Below, piece by piece: positions 15,562 through 24,677 of a stretch of 38,554 bases of DNA. The stretch comes from Psychrobacter sp. TAE2020. Its GTDB lineage: Bacteria > Pseudomonadota > Gammaproteobacteria > Pseudomonadales > Moraxellaceae. The DNA lies in the NCBI RefSeq assembly GCF_018919485.1, contig NZ_JAHLMU010000001.1:1-38554 (forward strand). Direction: 5' to 3'. A program made the position numbers and the translations under genes. The stretch's first letter is position 1, and each line of letters starts with the position of its first letter. The notes under the pieces were generated by a model, which made no database searches, was not told where the DNA came from, and worked only from the letters and a program-made list of their open reading frames with translations.

Positions 15562-17397
15562 ATGGCTACAGATACCCTTATTAATGATTTTGAACTGCCG
15601 TTCCAACTGTATGATGTCTTGGACACTCAAAACCTTTGCGCTAGTCCAAAGTTTTCCGAGCATAACCGTGAGACTTTTGATGCGGTCTTAGATACCGCTA
15701 AAAAGATAGCCACCGATTTATTCTTACCACACAACCGTATAGCCGATCAGAATGAGCCACAGTTTGATGGCACGCGAGTCAGTATGATCGATGAGGTGAA
15801 AGTGGCTTTTGATGCCTTTCGAGAGTCAGGATTTATCGCTGGGCGCTATAGCTTTGCAGAGGGTGGTATGCAATTGCCTGAGACAGTGATGACGGCGGTG
15901 GCTGGTTACTTTATGGCTGCTAATCCTTCGACTACCGCTTATCCGTTTTTGACTACCGCAGCGATTAATGTGCTGTCGCATTTTGCCAGCGATGAGATCA
16001 AAGCGGCCTTTATGCCACGCATGCTCACAGGTGAGTTTACCGGAACGATGGCGTTAACAGAGCCACATGCGGGCTCATCACTGGCTGATATTACCACTAC
16101 CGCTGTTGCTCAGCAGGATGGCTCCTATCGTATTAAAGGCAGTAAGATCTATATCTCCGGTGGCGATCATGAGTTGTCAGATAATATCGTTCATCTAGTA
16201 TTGGCCAAGATACCCGGCGGACCAAGCGGAGTCAAAGGCATCTCGCTATTTGCAGTGCCAAAATTTAGACTAGCAGAAGACGGGTCGCTCGGAGTGCGTA
16301 ATGATGTGCACTTGACGGGTCTGCTACACAAGCTTGGCTATCGTGGCACTACTTCTACATCGCTCAGCTTCGGCGATCAAGGCGAGTGTTATGGCTACTT
16401 AATAGGGGAGCCGCACTTCGGTCTACGCTATATGTTTAAGATGATGAATGAGGCGCGTATCGCTGTTGGGTTTGGTGCGGCAATGATTGGCTATCGTGGT
16501 TATCAGTATTCGCTAGATTATGCTAAAGATAGGACCCAAGGGCGCATCGCTCCTAATAATAAACCCGAACATGATGCCACCGCCATTATTAATCATGGCG
16601 ATGTCAAACGTATGCTACTAGCGCAAAAAGCTTATAGCGAAGGGGGTATCTCCTTATGTCTGTATGGCTCTAATCTGATCGATCGCATCAATACTTGTGA
16701 GGACGCCACCCTAAAAGCTGAGCTGGCCGAGCTATTAGATTTGCTCACCCCAGTGCTCAAGGCTTGGCCTTCAGAATATGGCCCTAAAGCTAATGATCTA
16801 GGCATCCAAGTATTAGGCGGTGCGGGCTACACTCGTGAATATTATGCTGAGCAGTTTTGGCGAGATAATCGTCTTAATCCTATCCACGAAGGTACTAATG
16901 GTGTGCAAGCCTTAGACTTGTCATTCCGTAAGCTGTGGCAAAATAACGGCTTAGGTATCCAAATTTTAAAGCGTGAAATCACTAACGATATATTGTCTAT
17001 TACTACTGCTGAGAGTGGCAAGCTGGCCGCTAAGCTCACGCCTTATATGGGTGACTTGCATCAAGTGTTAGTGCATTTAAGCAAGATACTAGCGACTGAA
17101 AAAGCCATTACTTTGACTGGTAATGCGCAAGCACTGATGAATATCTTTGCCACTATAGTAGTCAGTTGGATTTGGATACGCCAAGCTAGTAAAGCTGAGC
17201 AACTACTACAAGCCTTACAAGTTGCTGATAAAAAAAGTGCTAGCCATGAGAACACTGATAAGCAAAACTTCTATCAAGGCAAAATCCAAGCGGCTAAATA
17301 TTTTATCGATTGGGAGTTACCTACCATAAAACGTGATATCGAGCTTTTGACTAACGACAATGCGGTTTGTACAGATATGCAAGCAGCATGGTTTTAA
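15562..17397 (+). CDS. Acyl-CoA dehydrogenase, long (DmdC-like) type
   Basis: A 611-residue FAD enzyme that would form the alpha,beta double bond in an acyl-CoA. It is about 200 residues longer than classical acyl-CoA dehydrogenases and matches the DmdC-like subgroup, with an N-terminal extension and an extra C-terminal helical domain. FAD/substrate motifs are MALTEPHAGSSLADI (about 168-182) and KIYISGGDHEL (about 195-205). Glu443 in NPIHEGTNGVQALDL is the expected catalytic base. Substrates in the family range from methylmercaptopropionyl-CoA to medium or long acyl-CoAs, so specificity is open. The ATG has a GAGAG-type site. It is the first gene of a probable operon with the reductase and two SDR genes. 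Confidence 0.9.
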   Translation: MATDTLINDFELPFQLYDVLDTQNLCASPKFSEHNRETFDAVLDTAKKIATDLFLPHNRIADQNEPQFDGTRVSMIDEVKVAFDAFRESGFIAGRYSFAEGGMQLPETVMTAVAGYFMAANPSTTAYPFLTTAAINVLSHFASDEIKAAFMPRMLTGEFTGTMALTEPHAGSSLADITTTAVAQQDGSYRIKGSKIYISGGDHELSDNIVHLVLAKIPGGPSGVKGISLFAVPKFRLAEDGSLGVRNDVHLTGLLHKLGYRGTTSTSLSFGDQGECYGYLIGEPHFGLRYMFKMMNEARIAVGFGAAMIGYRGYQYSLDYAKDRTQGRIAPNNKPEHDATAIINHGDVKRMLLAQKAYSEGGISLCLYGSNLIDRINTCEDATLKAELAELLDLLTPVLKAWPSEYGPKANDLGIQVLGGAGYTREYYAEQFWRDNRLNPIHEGTNGVQALDLSFRKLWQNNGLGIQILKREITNDILSITTAESGKLAAKLTPYMGDLHQVLVHLSKILATEKAITLTGNAQALMNIFATIVVSWIWIRQASKAEQLLQALQVADKKSASHENTDKQNFYQGKIQAAKYFIDWELPTIKRDIELLTNDNAVCTDMQAAWF

Positions 17398-17552
17398 ACA
17401 GTTTGATTTTATATAGCTTTATTCTAAATAACAGGTTTCTAATACTAAGACTTTGAATACAGTAGTTTTAAACGCCAAGGTTGTAAACACTATTTCCCAG
17501 CAGATGTTTTAACAGGCTGGTTTTACGCAAAATAAATTTAAGGGACTAAATA

Positions 17553-18560
17553 ATGACAACGATGAATAAACAATGGCGACTGAAATCCCGACCTATTGGT
17601 GAGCCAAATGCTGATACTTGGCAATATAGCGAGACAGTAGTACCAGCTATCAGCGACGGGCAGCTGTTAATCAAAATCGAGTATATCTCTTTGGATCCGG
17701 CGATGCGGGGTTGGCTAAACGACGCTAAATCTTATATCGAACCGGTACAAATTGGCGACGTTATGCGTGCCGGCACCGTTGGCCAAGTACTAGAGAGCAA
17801 GCATGCTAAATTTGTCGCCGGCGATTATGTCTGTGGTCATGATGGGGTGCAGTCCTATGCGGTCAGCGATGGTACAGGACTCTATAAAGTAGACCCTAAT
17901 TTAGCGCCTTTGCCTTACTATTTAGGGGTGCTAGGTATGCCAGGAATGACTGGCTATTTTGGCTTATTAAAAACCGGTATGCCAAAAGCTGGCGAGACGG
18001 TAGTAGTCTCTGGTGCAGCAGGCGCTGTAGGTAGCGTAGTCGGACAAATCGCTAAGATCAAAGGTTGCCGCGTGGTAGGTATCGCTGGCGGTAGCGAAAA
18101 ATGCAAATTCTTGGTAGATGAATTAGGCTTCGATGAGGCTATCGATTACAAGAATGATAATGTCAAAAAAGCTTTAAAACGAACTTGTCCCGATGGTGTT
18201 GATGTGTTCTATGACAACGTTGGTGGTGATATTTTGGACGACGTGCTTAGCCAGATTAATCTGCATGCTCGCATAGTTATTTGTGGCGCTATCAGCCAGT
18301 ACAATAACACCACCGCAGTCAAAGGTCCTTCGAACTATTTATCCTTATTAGTCAATCGTGCACGCATGGAAGGCATCGTAGTCTTTGATAATGTTAAAGA
18401 GTATCCAACAGCTATGCAAGATATCGCCGGCTGGATAAAGTCTGGTGAGCTCACAGTCAAAGATCATATCATCGAAGGTATCGAGACTTTTCCTGATACC
18501 TTAATGATGCTCTTTAATGGTAAGAATTTTGGCAAACTAGTCCTTAAGGTAGGGGAATAA
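17553..18560 (+). CDS. Zinc-independent MDR NADP-dependent oxidoreductase (CurA/prostaglandin-reductase type)
   Basis: A 335-residue medium-chain dehydrogenase/reductase. It has the N-terminal family start QWRLKSRPIGEP, the YISLDPAMRGW stretch (about 44-54), the nucleotide-binding loop SGAAGAVGS at residues 153-161, and YDNVGGDILD in the substrate domain. There are no catalytic zinc ligands. Family members reduce the double bond of alpha,beta-unsaturated ketones or aldehydes with NADPH (curcumin reductase, leukotriene B4 reductase). It lies 155 bases after the acyl-CoA dehydrogenase and three bases before the next gene, which indicates co-transcription. The natural substrate is unknown. Confidence 0.9.
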   Translation: MTTMNKQWRLKSRPIGEPNADTWQYSETVVPAISDGQLLIKIEYISLDPAMRGWLNDAKSYIEPVQIGDVMRAGTVGQVLESKHAKFVAGDYVCGHDGVQSYAVSDGTGLYKVDPNLAPLPYYLGVLGMPGMTGYFGLLKTGMPKAGETVVVSGAAGAVGSVVGQIAKIKGCRVVGIAGGSEKCKFLVDELGFDEAIDYKNDNVKKALKRTCPDGVDVFYDNVGGDILDDVLSQINLHARIVICGAISQYNNTTAVKGPSNYLSLLVNRARMEGIVVFDNVKEYPTAMQDIAGWIKSGELTVKDHIIEGIETFPDTLMMLFNGKNFGKLVLKVGE

Positions 18561-18563
18561 GCT

Positions 18564-19367
18564 ATGACAACCAATGTAATTGAAACTAGCGCATTAGCGA
18601 CTATGACCGCCTCAAATGTCGCAGGAAAAAGGATATTAATCACTGGTGGTGCCTCTGGTATCGGTGCTGCTAGTGCGTTGCTGCTGGCTAGTCGTGGCGC
18701 TAAAGTAGTAATTGGTGATAGGGCTGAGGCACTAGGGGCTGCTGTTGCTGAGCAGGCACAACAAGCTGGCCATAACCTAGTCTTTCACCAAGTAGATGTC
18801 ACTAGCGCTGATGATGTGCGAGCCTTATTTGCTTTTGCTATGCAACAGCTTGGTGGTCTGGATGTGGTTATCAATAATGCCGGTATTGATCATCAGCCAG
18901 CGCCTATGCATGAACTGACTGATGAAGATTTCGATCGCAATATTGCGGTTAATTTAAAAGGTGTTTGGCATTGTATGCGTGCTGCTATCGCTTGCATGGC
19001 TCCGAATGGCGGTGGTCATGTGATCAATGTGGCTTCTATAGCTGGGTTGCGTTCAGCGCCTTTACTGTCAGCATATAGCGCTGCTAAACACGGGGTGATG
19101 GGCCTGACTAAATCAGCTGCTCATGAATATGCAAGAGTCAATATCCGCTTTAATGCGGTCTGTCCGAGCTTTATCGATACGCCGATGGTACGCCATACTA
19201 TGGCTAATATGGATGAGCGTGCCCAACAAGCGACCATCAAAGCCAGTCCGCTGCGCCGTTTAGGTACGGTTGATGAAGTATCAGGAGCCATCGCTTGGCT
19301 AGCTAGTGATGAGAGTAGCTTTATGAATGGTCATGCCTTTACTTTAGATGGCGGCATGTTGGCTTAA
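18564..19367 (+). CDS. SDR-family dehydrogenase/reductase (first of two)
   Basis: A 267-residue classical short-chain dehydrogenase. The Rossmann motif TGGASGIG is at residues 27-34. NNAG is at about 104-107. The catalytic Ser158, Tyr171 and Lys175 are in NVASIAG and AYSAAKHG. The C-terminal FTLDGGMLA is usual. GDR after the second strand suggests NAD rather than NADP, since an acidic residue follows. It begins three bases after the reductase, with an AGGGGA ribosome site inside that gene's end. Function inferred: oxidation of a hydroxyl group on an acyl-CoA or alcohol intermediate of the operon's pathway. Confidence 0.9.
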   Translation: MTTNVIETSALATMTASNVAGKRILITGGASGIGAASALLLASRGAKVVIGDRAEALGAAVAEQAQQAGHNLVFHQVDVTSADDVRALFAFAMQQLGGLDVVINNAGIDHQPAPMHELTDEDFDRNIAVNLKGVWHCMRAAIACMAPNGGGHVINVASIAGLRSAPLLSAYSAAKHGVMGLTKSAAHEYARVNIRFNAVCPSFIDTPMVRHTMANMDERAQQATIKASPLRRLGTVDEVSGAIAWLASDESSFMNGHAFTLDGGMLA

Positions 19368-19412
19368 GATCGGCAATGAACTGCTGCACTATTAATAACC
19401 TGAGGAATAATA

Positions 19413-20174
19413 ATGAAGGATTTATTTGATCTAACCGGCAGGATTGCTTTAGTGACTGGTGCTAGTCGTGGCATCGGCGAATCTATCGCACGCTTATTAG
19501 CCTCTAGAGGGGCCCATGTTATCGTCTCTAGCCGCAAAATCGATGCTTGCCAAGCGGTTGCTGATAGCATCGTTGCTGATGGCGGTAAGGCCAGCGCTTT
19601 CGCTTGTCATGTCGGCGAGATGGCACAGATTGACGCTATTTTTGCGCATATAAAAAGTGAATTTGGTCAAATCGATATCCTAGTCAATAATGCCGCTGCT
19701 AACCCTTATTATGGTCATATCTTAGATACGGACCAAGCAGCTTTTGATAAGACCGTTGAAGTGAATATTCGTGGCTATTTCTTTATGTCGACAGCAGCTG
19801 GCAAAATGATGCGCGAGCAGGGCGGCGGCGTTATTCTAAATACCGCCTCAGTCAACGGTATAGTTGCAGGCGATAAGCAAGGTATCTATTCTATTACTAA
19901 AGCGGCGGTTATTAGTATGACTAAGGCTTTTGCCAAAGAATGCGGCCCGCTAAATATCAGAGTCAACGCTTTGTTACCAGGGCTTACTGATACTAAATTT
20001 GCCTCAGCGTTAACGGGTAACGATAAAGTGCTGAATATGGCGCTCAGAGCGATCCCATTAGGTCGAGTCGCCGATCCTGATGAAATGGCAGGTACCGTAT
20101 TGTACTTAGTTTCCGAGGCATCGAGTTATACTACCGGCGCTTGTGTTATCGTCGATGGTGGTATGTTGGCTTAG
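19413..20174 (+). CDS. SDR-family dehydrogenase/reductase (second of two, DHRS4-like)
   Basis: A 253-residue classical short-chain dehydrogenase, with TGASRGIG at 15-22, the SSRK turn at 39-42 (Arg suggests NADP), NNAAANPYYG at 92-101 and the catalytic Ser146, Tyr159 and Lys163. The sequence resembles the DHRS4/acyl-reductase branch more than the preceding SDR does, so the pair are probably not recent duplicates. It lies 45 bases after the first SDR with a GAGGAA site. It is the last gene of the operon, before a 15-bp stem-loop. Its substrate is unassigned. Confidence 0.9.
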   Translation: MKDLFDLTGRIALVTGASRGIGESIARLLASRGAHVIVSSRKIDACQAVADSIVADGGKASAFACHVGEMAQIDAIFAHIKSEFGQIDILVNNAAANPYYGHILDTDQAAFDKTVEVNIRGYFFMSTAAGKMMREQGGGVILNTASVNGIVAGDKQGIYSITKAAVISMTKAFAKECGPLNIRVNALLPGLTDTKFASALTGNDKVLNMALRAIPLGRVADPDEMAGTVLYLVSEASSYTTGACVIVDGGMLA

Positions 20175-20221
20175 CCGCTTGATTACTTAATTGATATTTT
20201 TTTAAGCTATGCCGTATTAAG

Positions 20222-20258
20222 AACACCCGCTAGACCATTAAAAGGTTTAGCGGGTGTT
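20222..20258. terminator. Convergent stem-loop terminator
   Basis: AACACCCGCTAGACC (20222-20236) pairs with GGTTTAGCGGGTGTT (20244-20258) with one G-T wobble, giving a 15-bp stem and a seven-base loop. The flanking T-runs are poor on both sides. It sits between the SDR operon and the convergent autotransporter gene and probably terminates both. Confidence 0.7.
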
Positions 20259-20308
20259 GCTATTTATAGAGGCAGATTTCATTAGTTAGTATCTGTTGAG
20301 TTTGTCAA

Positions 20309-22189
20309 TTAAAATGCGCCGCTAAGCCCGACAAACACACTAGTTGAATCGTCATTATCACCTTTTAAATGAGTGATACCAGCATTGGCATTAAGCATAC
20401 CAAAGTTACGAGATAAGCCTAAGGTCATGCCAAAGTTGTCATCGTCAGTGTCGATAGTAGGAGTATTAAAGCTAATGCTTTGTATAGTATTTAAGCGTGC
20501 TGAAACGTCGTCACGATCATCACTTAGACGCTTTTGGTAATGTAAATCACCGAAGACATTAAGGTTTTCAGCTAAGCTGTGCTGTGCTTTTACCCCAAGT
20601 TTACCATAAGTAGTGTTGTATTTTTGCTCATCGAACTGCATGGCGATACCGGACATCTCTTGCTCTTCTAAGGCATCTATTTTAACCCGATTTACCGTAG
20701 CACCAAGATAGGGTGTGAAGCTAGTATTGTTTACTTGCATCGGATAGCCCGCTTGCAAGCTAGCGTAATAGCGCTTGCCGTCAGCATCTGAGTTAAAGTT
20801 TTGTTTATTACCACCAAGATTGACCGTGCGTGTGACATCAATGTCCATAGAGCCAAAGCCGATAACACCATTGAGCTGTATACCACCCAATTGCTCGAGA
20901 GTATTAGTATGATAAATGCCAAAACCAAGCTCATCAATGCCAATATCGCTAAGACCTGAAGAGACATTTGAGTTATCAAAGTCCTTGCGAGTGATATTGC
21001 CGTAGAGACCAGTTACCGCATTTGATAAGTTAGCATGGGCAAAGTCTACCCCTACTAATAATTGCCCATTACCATCACTCTCAAACCCAGCAATATCCTG
21101 CTTTTCAATTTCGCCTGTGGCCCATATGCTGCGCGCTACTCTTTGCTCACTGTTTTGAATTTGATTAACGTGAGACTGCAAGCGCTCACTGGTCGCAAGG
21201 CCTACTTTGGTCGCAATATGGGGCAGCACGCCAATTTGACTTGGTGCGGTTACTACGGCATTGGCATAGTCAGCCACCAGTTGATGGGCACGGCCAGTAG
21301 GGTGGATACCATCGGCAAAAAAGTAAGTTTCATTAGCATCTGGTGTCACTAAATTATTAGGACCACAGAATAATGAGCTATCTATAACTACATTCTTGCT
21401 ACAAGCTTTTTCAGTCATATTGGTAAAGCCATAAGCTGAAGGTTTAGCAGCAACTTGTTGCAGTAGACTAAACATATCTAGCGGTATGATGTTAGCGCCC
21501 GTAGATGCTACGCCATTGAGCATGGCTTGGTTATACTGATTGCTGATAAAAGTGCTTTGGCCTTGTACCACAGCTCCGCCCTTAATGGCATCAGGGGTGA
21601 GGCCTATATCCGGAATGTTAGGGACTAAGATATAGTTTGCGCCCTTATCTTTTAGTGCTTTAACCGTTGCAATCTGACTGACTACGGCTGTACCAACGAT
21701 AGTTTGAGCATTAGCCGGATCTTTAGAAGCTGCCAGTAAGTCATTCGCTCCAGCCCAGACGACATAGAGTCCGTTAGGATCGACCTTATTATTAGTGAGA
21801 TAATTCCTAACTTGAGTACTAGCCGAAGCCACGGGAATATCAAATCCAAAAGCATCATTAGTAACTTCTGTACCGGCTCTTGCACCACCGATAGCATAGT
21901 TATTACCAGTTTGAGGTTTACCGAATTTATTAGCTACCGAGGTTGTCCCGAGCTGCTCAGCAAAAGAGGTCGCCCAAGTATTATCAGGGTTAGTAGTGAA
22001 TTGAGCACCACCGGGAATAATTGGGCTAAAATAACCGCCGTCTGTCAGGCTATCACCAAAGAATGTAATACTGCTGTACTCGCTAGCATGAGCAATACTA
22101 GCGACAGATAAACTGATGGCAAGCATGCTCTTAGTAAGGGCTTTAAGGTTGGCGTGACTAATGAGAGGGCGAGCAGTATTGAGGTTCAT
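20309..22189 (-). CDS. estA: GDSL esterase autotransporter (EstA type)
   Basis: A 626-residue surface esterase. A signal peptide covers about residues 1-35 (cleavage after IAHA). The passenger (about 38-330) is a GDSL/SGNH hydrolase with catalytic Ser47 in FFGDSLTDGG, block III GANDL and the Asp-x-x-His block DGIHPTGRAH. The C-terminal part (about 360-626) is an autotransporter beta-barrel of alternating strands ending in the outer-membrane signature FVGLSGAF. Length is close to EstA of Pseudomonas. By family it hydrolyses short or medium acyl esters at the cell surface. It has a GGAAG ribosome site and is preceded by a 12-bp perfect inverted repeat that may be an operator. Confidence 0.92.
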   Translation of the reverse strand: MNLNTARPLISHANLKALTKSMLAISLSVASIAHASEYSSITFFGDSLTDGGYFSPIIPGGAQFTTNPDNTWATSFAEQLGTTSVANKFGKPQTGNNYAIGGARAGTEVTNDAFGFDIPVASASTQVRNYLTNNKVDPNGLYVVWAGANDLLAASKDPANAQTIVGTAVVSQIATVKALKDKGANYILVPNIPDIGLTPDAIKGGAVVQGQSTFISNQYNQAMLNGVASTGANIIPLDMFSLLQQVAAKPSAYGFTNMTEKACSKNVVIDSSLFCGPNNLVTPDANETYFFADGIHPTGRAHQLVADYANAVVTAPSQIGVLPHIATKVGLATSERLQSHVNQIQNSEQRVARSIWATGEIEKQDIAGFESDGNGQLLVGVDFAHANLSNAVTGLYGNITRKDFDNSNVSSGLSDIGIDELGFGIYHTNTLEQLGGIQLNGVIGFGSMDIDVTRTVNLGGNKQNFNSDADGKRYYASLQAGYPMQVNNTSFTPYLGATVNRVKIDALEEQEMSGIAMQFDEQKYNTTYGKLGVKAQHSLAENLNVFGDLHYQKRLSDDRDDVSARLNTIQSISFNTPTIDTDDDNFGMTLGLSRNFGMLNANAGITHLKGDNDDSTSVFVGLSGAF

Positions 22190-22270
22190 AGCGACTTCCT
22201 TGTCGTGAGTGTGGCAGGTTTATTATTTGAGTGTAACCAGTTTTTTTTTCAAAAGCTAGCAATGGGTGTG

Positions 22271-22309
22271 ACTGATAAAAATAATATAAACTGAGTCATT
22301 TTTATCAGT
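22271..22309. repeat. 12-bp perfect inverted repeat between the aminotransferase and autotransporter genes
   Basis: ACTGATAAAAAT (22271-22282) and ATTTTTATCAGT (22298-22309) are perfectly complementary around a 15-base loop. The AT-rich stem lacks a following T-run on either strand. It could be an operator upstream of the autotransporter gene or a weak terminator of the aminotransferase transcript. Confidence 0.55.
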
Positions 22310-22371
22310 AGCATTCGGCGATTTGATAACCAACTTAAGTCATGAAAAGTGCTAACACTCTATGCAGATCA

Positions 22372-23574
22372 TCACCCTTTCAACACTGCCGCCATCGCTT
22401 GAGCAACATAATCGACATTTTTAACATTGAGGCTGGCCATACACATACGTGAGTCAGAAACTAAATAAACCCCAAACTCGCTCTGTAGGCGCTCGACTTG
22501 CTCGGTAGTTAAGCCAGTAAAGCTGAACATTCCATTCTGCCGAGTAATATAGTCAAAATCATAATCAAGGTCAGCAAGCTCGGCTTCTAATATCGACTTG
22601 AGCTTGAGGCGCATAGCCTTGATACGGTCACGCATGCTATAGACTTCGCTGACCCATTGCTGATATAAATTATCATCATTCGTAACGATATCGACGACAT
22701 GACCACCCTGTGCTGGCGGGCTAGTGTAGATGCGGCGTACCACAAAGTTCAGCTGGCCAAATACCCGCTCAGCTTCATCGGCAGTAGGACAAACGACTGA
22801 TAAACCACCGACTCGCTCACCATATAGCGATAAGTTTTTAGAGAACGAATTACTGACGAATACTGGCAAGCCCATATCGACTGCTTTACAAATGGCATAA
22901 GCATCGCTTTCCATATCCTCGCCAAAGCCTTGATAAGCAATATCCATGAAGGGAATAAGCTCAGGTTGCTTAATGACTTTTAGCAGCGTGTCCCATTGCT
23001 GTTGGGTCAAGTCCACGCCAGTAGGGTTATGGCAGCAAGGGTGTAGTAATAGCATATCTTGCTTATTAAGCCCTTTCATAAAGTCGATCATCTCATCGAA
23101 TTTGATACTGCTGCTGGCTTTGTCATAATAAGGGTAACTACCTACTTCGATGTCACAGCCTTCAAAGATAGCAATATGGTTGCTCCACGTCGGATCGCTG
23201 ACATAACACTTAGACTGTGGTAACCACTCATCGAGGAACTCGGCGCCTACCTTTAAAGCACCAGAGCTGCCAAGGGTGGGGATAGTGGCTACACGGCCTT
23301 ATTGTAATATTTGAGCGTCTTTGCCAAAAAGTAAATCCTGACAAGCTTGACGATGACCAGGTAGGTCGGCCATAGGTAAATAAGGTCTAGGAGCAATTGG
23401 GTTGGCAATGCGCTGTTCAGCAGTTTTTACACAATCAAGTACCGGTAGTTGACCGTTTTCATCATAGTAGATGCCGATACCTAAATTCACTTTATTTGCA
23501 TTAGGGTCAGCTACGAATTTATCCATAAGACCTAAGATAGGGTCGCCAGCATAGTAATCGATATTTGCAAACAT
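22372..23574 (-). pseudogene. tyrB: Aromatic/aspartate aminotransferase gene interrupted by one in-frame TAA
   Basis: Translated through, the frame gives a 400-codon class I aminotransferase close to TyrB in length. It has the start MFANIDYYAGDPILGLMDKF, the nucleotide-independent fold stretches TLGSSGALKVG and LLHPCCHNPTGVDL, the PLP-binding Lys246 in SNSFSKNLS, and RMCMASLN near the end. A TAA stands at codon 92 (23299-23301), where the text reads ILQ-stop-GRVATIP. TyrB homologues have Gln there by memory, so CAA to TAA is the simplest explanation. No frameshift is needed. The real start is the ATG at 23574. The 91-residue N-terminal product cannot hold PLP, and restart at 23091 would lack about 160 residues. 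Either a true nonsense mutation or a base-call error. Intact, it would transaminate aromatic amino acids and aspartate. Confidence 0.85.
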
Positions 23575-23747
23575 GTTATTTCTATTCCTAGTGTTATTAA
23601 TAAAATCTATGCATGGAGTTAAGCTGCTTAAGTTAGTTAAAAGCATAAGCCAGATTGATTATTATCTCAATACAAAATCTATCCTATAATGTAGGACGTT
23701 TTGAATATTTATCACTAGACTCTGGTGATTACCTAAGGACTTTAACT

Positions 23748-24608
23748 ATGCAGTCAGCTATCAACGCTAAAGTAAGCACTACTATCATTGAGGTTAATAA
23801 TACCAACAGCTGGTTATTTGTCCCAGCTACTAGGATAGATCGAGTAGCAAAAGCCTTTGCTAGTGAGGCCGATGCAGTTATTATCGATTTAGAAGATGCC
23901 GTAGCTCTAGTGGACAAGGCGCAAGCACGCTTGGCAGTAGAAGACTACTATAACAGCCCTGCCTATCAACCGCTTTGGCTGCGAATCAATCAAGCGACTA
24001 GTAGCGAGTTTGCCAATGACGTAGCGTTATGCCAGCGACTCCCTAATCTCGCTGGAATAATACTGGCTAAGGCTGAGCAAGCCGCTGATATTGAGCATCT
24101 ACATCAACAGACTGGCTTAGCGGTTGTGGCGTTAATAGAGACCGCTGTCGGCTTGTATCAGCTAGAAGCTATGGCCAAAGCCTCAGGGTTAGTAGCGTTT
24201 AGTTATGGGTTTTTGGACTTGTGCAATGACTTACGAGTACAAGCGGGTACTGCAGCTGCCGATCTCGTCGCCAATCAGTTGCGCTATCAGCTACTAGTTA
24301 GCTCCAGAGCTAATCGGCTATCTGCTCCTATTGATAGTATTTATACAGACTTTAACGATGATGCAGGGCTAAAAGATAGAGTGACGTTATGGTCGCAGAT
24401 GGGGATGTCAGGTATGCTCTGTATCCATCCTAAGCAAGTGGCGATTGTGCAGAAAGCCTTGCAACCAAGCCCTAAAGCATTGAGCTTTGCCCAGCGGGTA
24501 GTAGCTGAATTTGAGCGTAGTGGCCAAGCGGTATTTGAGCTAGACGGTAATATGATAGACGCACCAGTACTGCAGCGTTGTCGTCAGCTACTGGCAAGCG
24601 CCGATTAG
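23748..24608 (+). CDS. CoA ester lyase, CitE-like (HpcH/HpaI family)
   Basis: A 286-residue TIM-barrel enzyme like the citrate lyase beta subunit or malyl/citramalyl-CoA lyases. Markers are SWLFVPATRIDRVAKA at the start, VIIDLEDAVA (the acidic metal and substrate site), the ALIETAVGL strand, GFLDLCNDL and a late GMLCIHPKQV, all in the usual order. I chose the ATG at 23748 because AAGGA lies nine bases before it. The frame extends upstream to 23655, but that start lacks a ribosome site and adds residues outside the fold. The reaction would be retro-Claisen cleavage of a 3-hydroxyacyl-CoA-type thioester, with the substrate unassigned. No alpha or gamma citrate lyase subunits are nearby, which argues against a citrate lyase complex. 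Confidence 0.85.
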   Translation: MQSAINAKVSTTIIEVNNTNSWLFVPATRIDRVAKAFASEADAVIIDLEDAVALVDKAQARLAVEDYYNSPAYQPLWLRINQATSSEFANDVALCQRLPNLAGIILAKAEQAADIEHLHQQTGLAVVALIETAVGLYQLEAMAKASGLVAFSYGFLDLCNDLRVQAGTAAADLVANQLRYQLLVSSRANRLSAPIDSIYTDFNDDAGLKDRVTLWSQMGMSGMLCIHPKQVAIVQKALQPSPKALSFAQRVVAEFERSGQAVFELDGNMIDAPVLQRCRQLLASAD

Positions 24609-24677
24609 CCTTGTTAGATTGCAGTCTATCCCTAATTAACTATTCCTACTAACTATTAACTATTTTATAAGCGAGCC

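Noticed and set aside
21062..21352. Plus-strand 96-residue frame antisense to the autotransporter gene
   Set aside because: It is fully covered by the esterase autotransporter coding sequence, with no own ribosome site or domain.
22372..23091. A functional short aminotransferase starting at the internal ATG at 23091
   Set aside because: It would lack the first 160 or so residues, including much of the large domain of a class I aminotransferase, and the frame continues upstream to a single stop.
23655..23747. Longer start for the CitE-like gene at 23655
   Set aside because: No ribosome site, and the extra 31 residues do not fit the barrel's N-terminus, while the ATG at 23748 has AAGGA nine bases before it.
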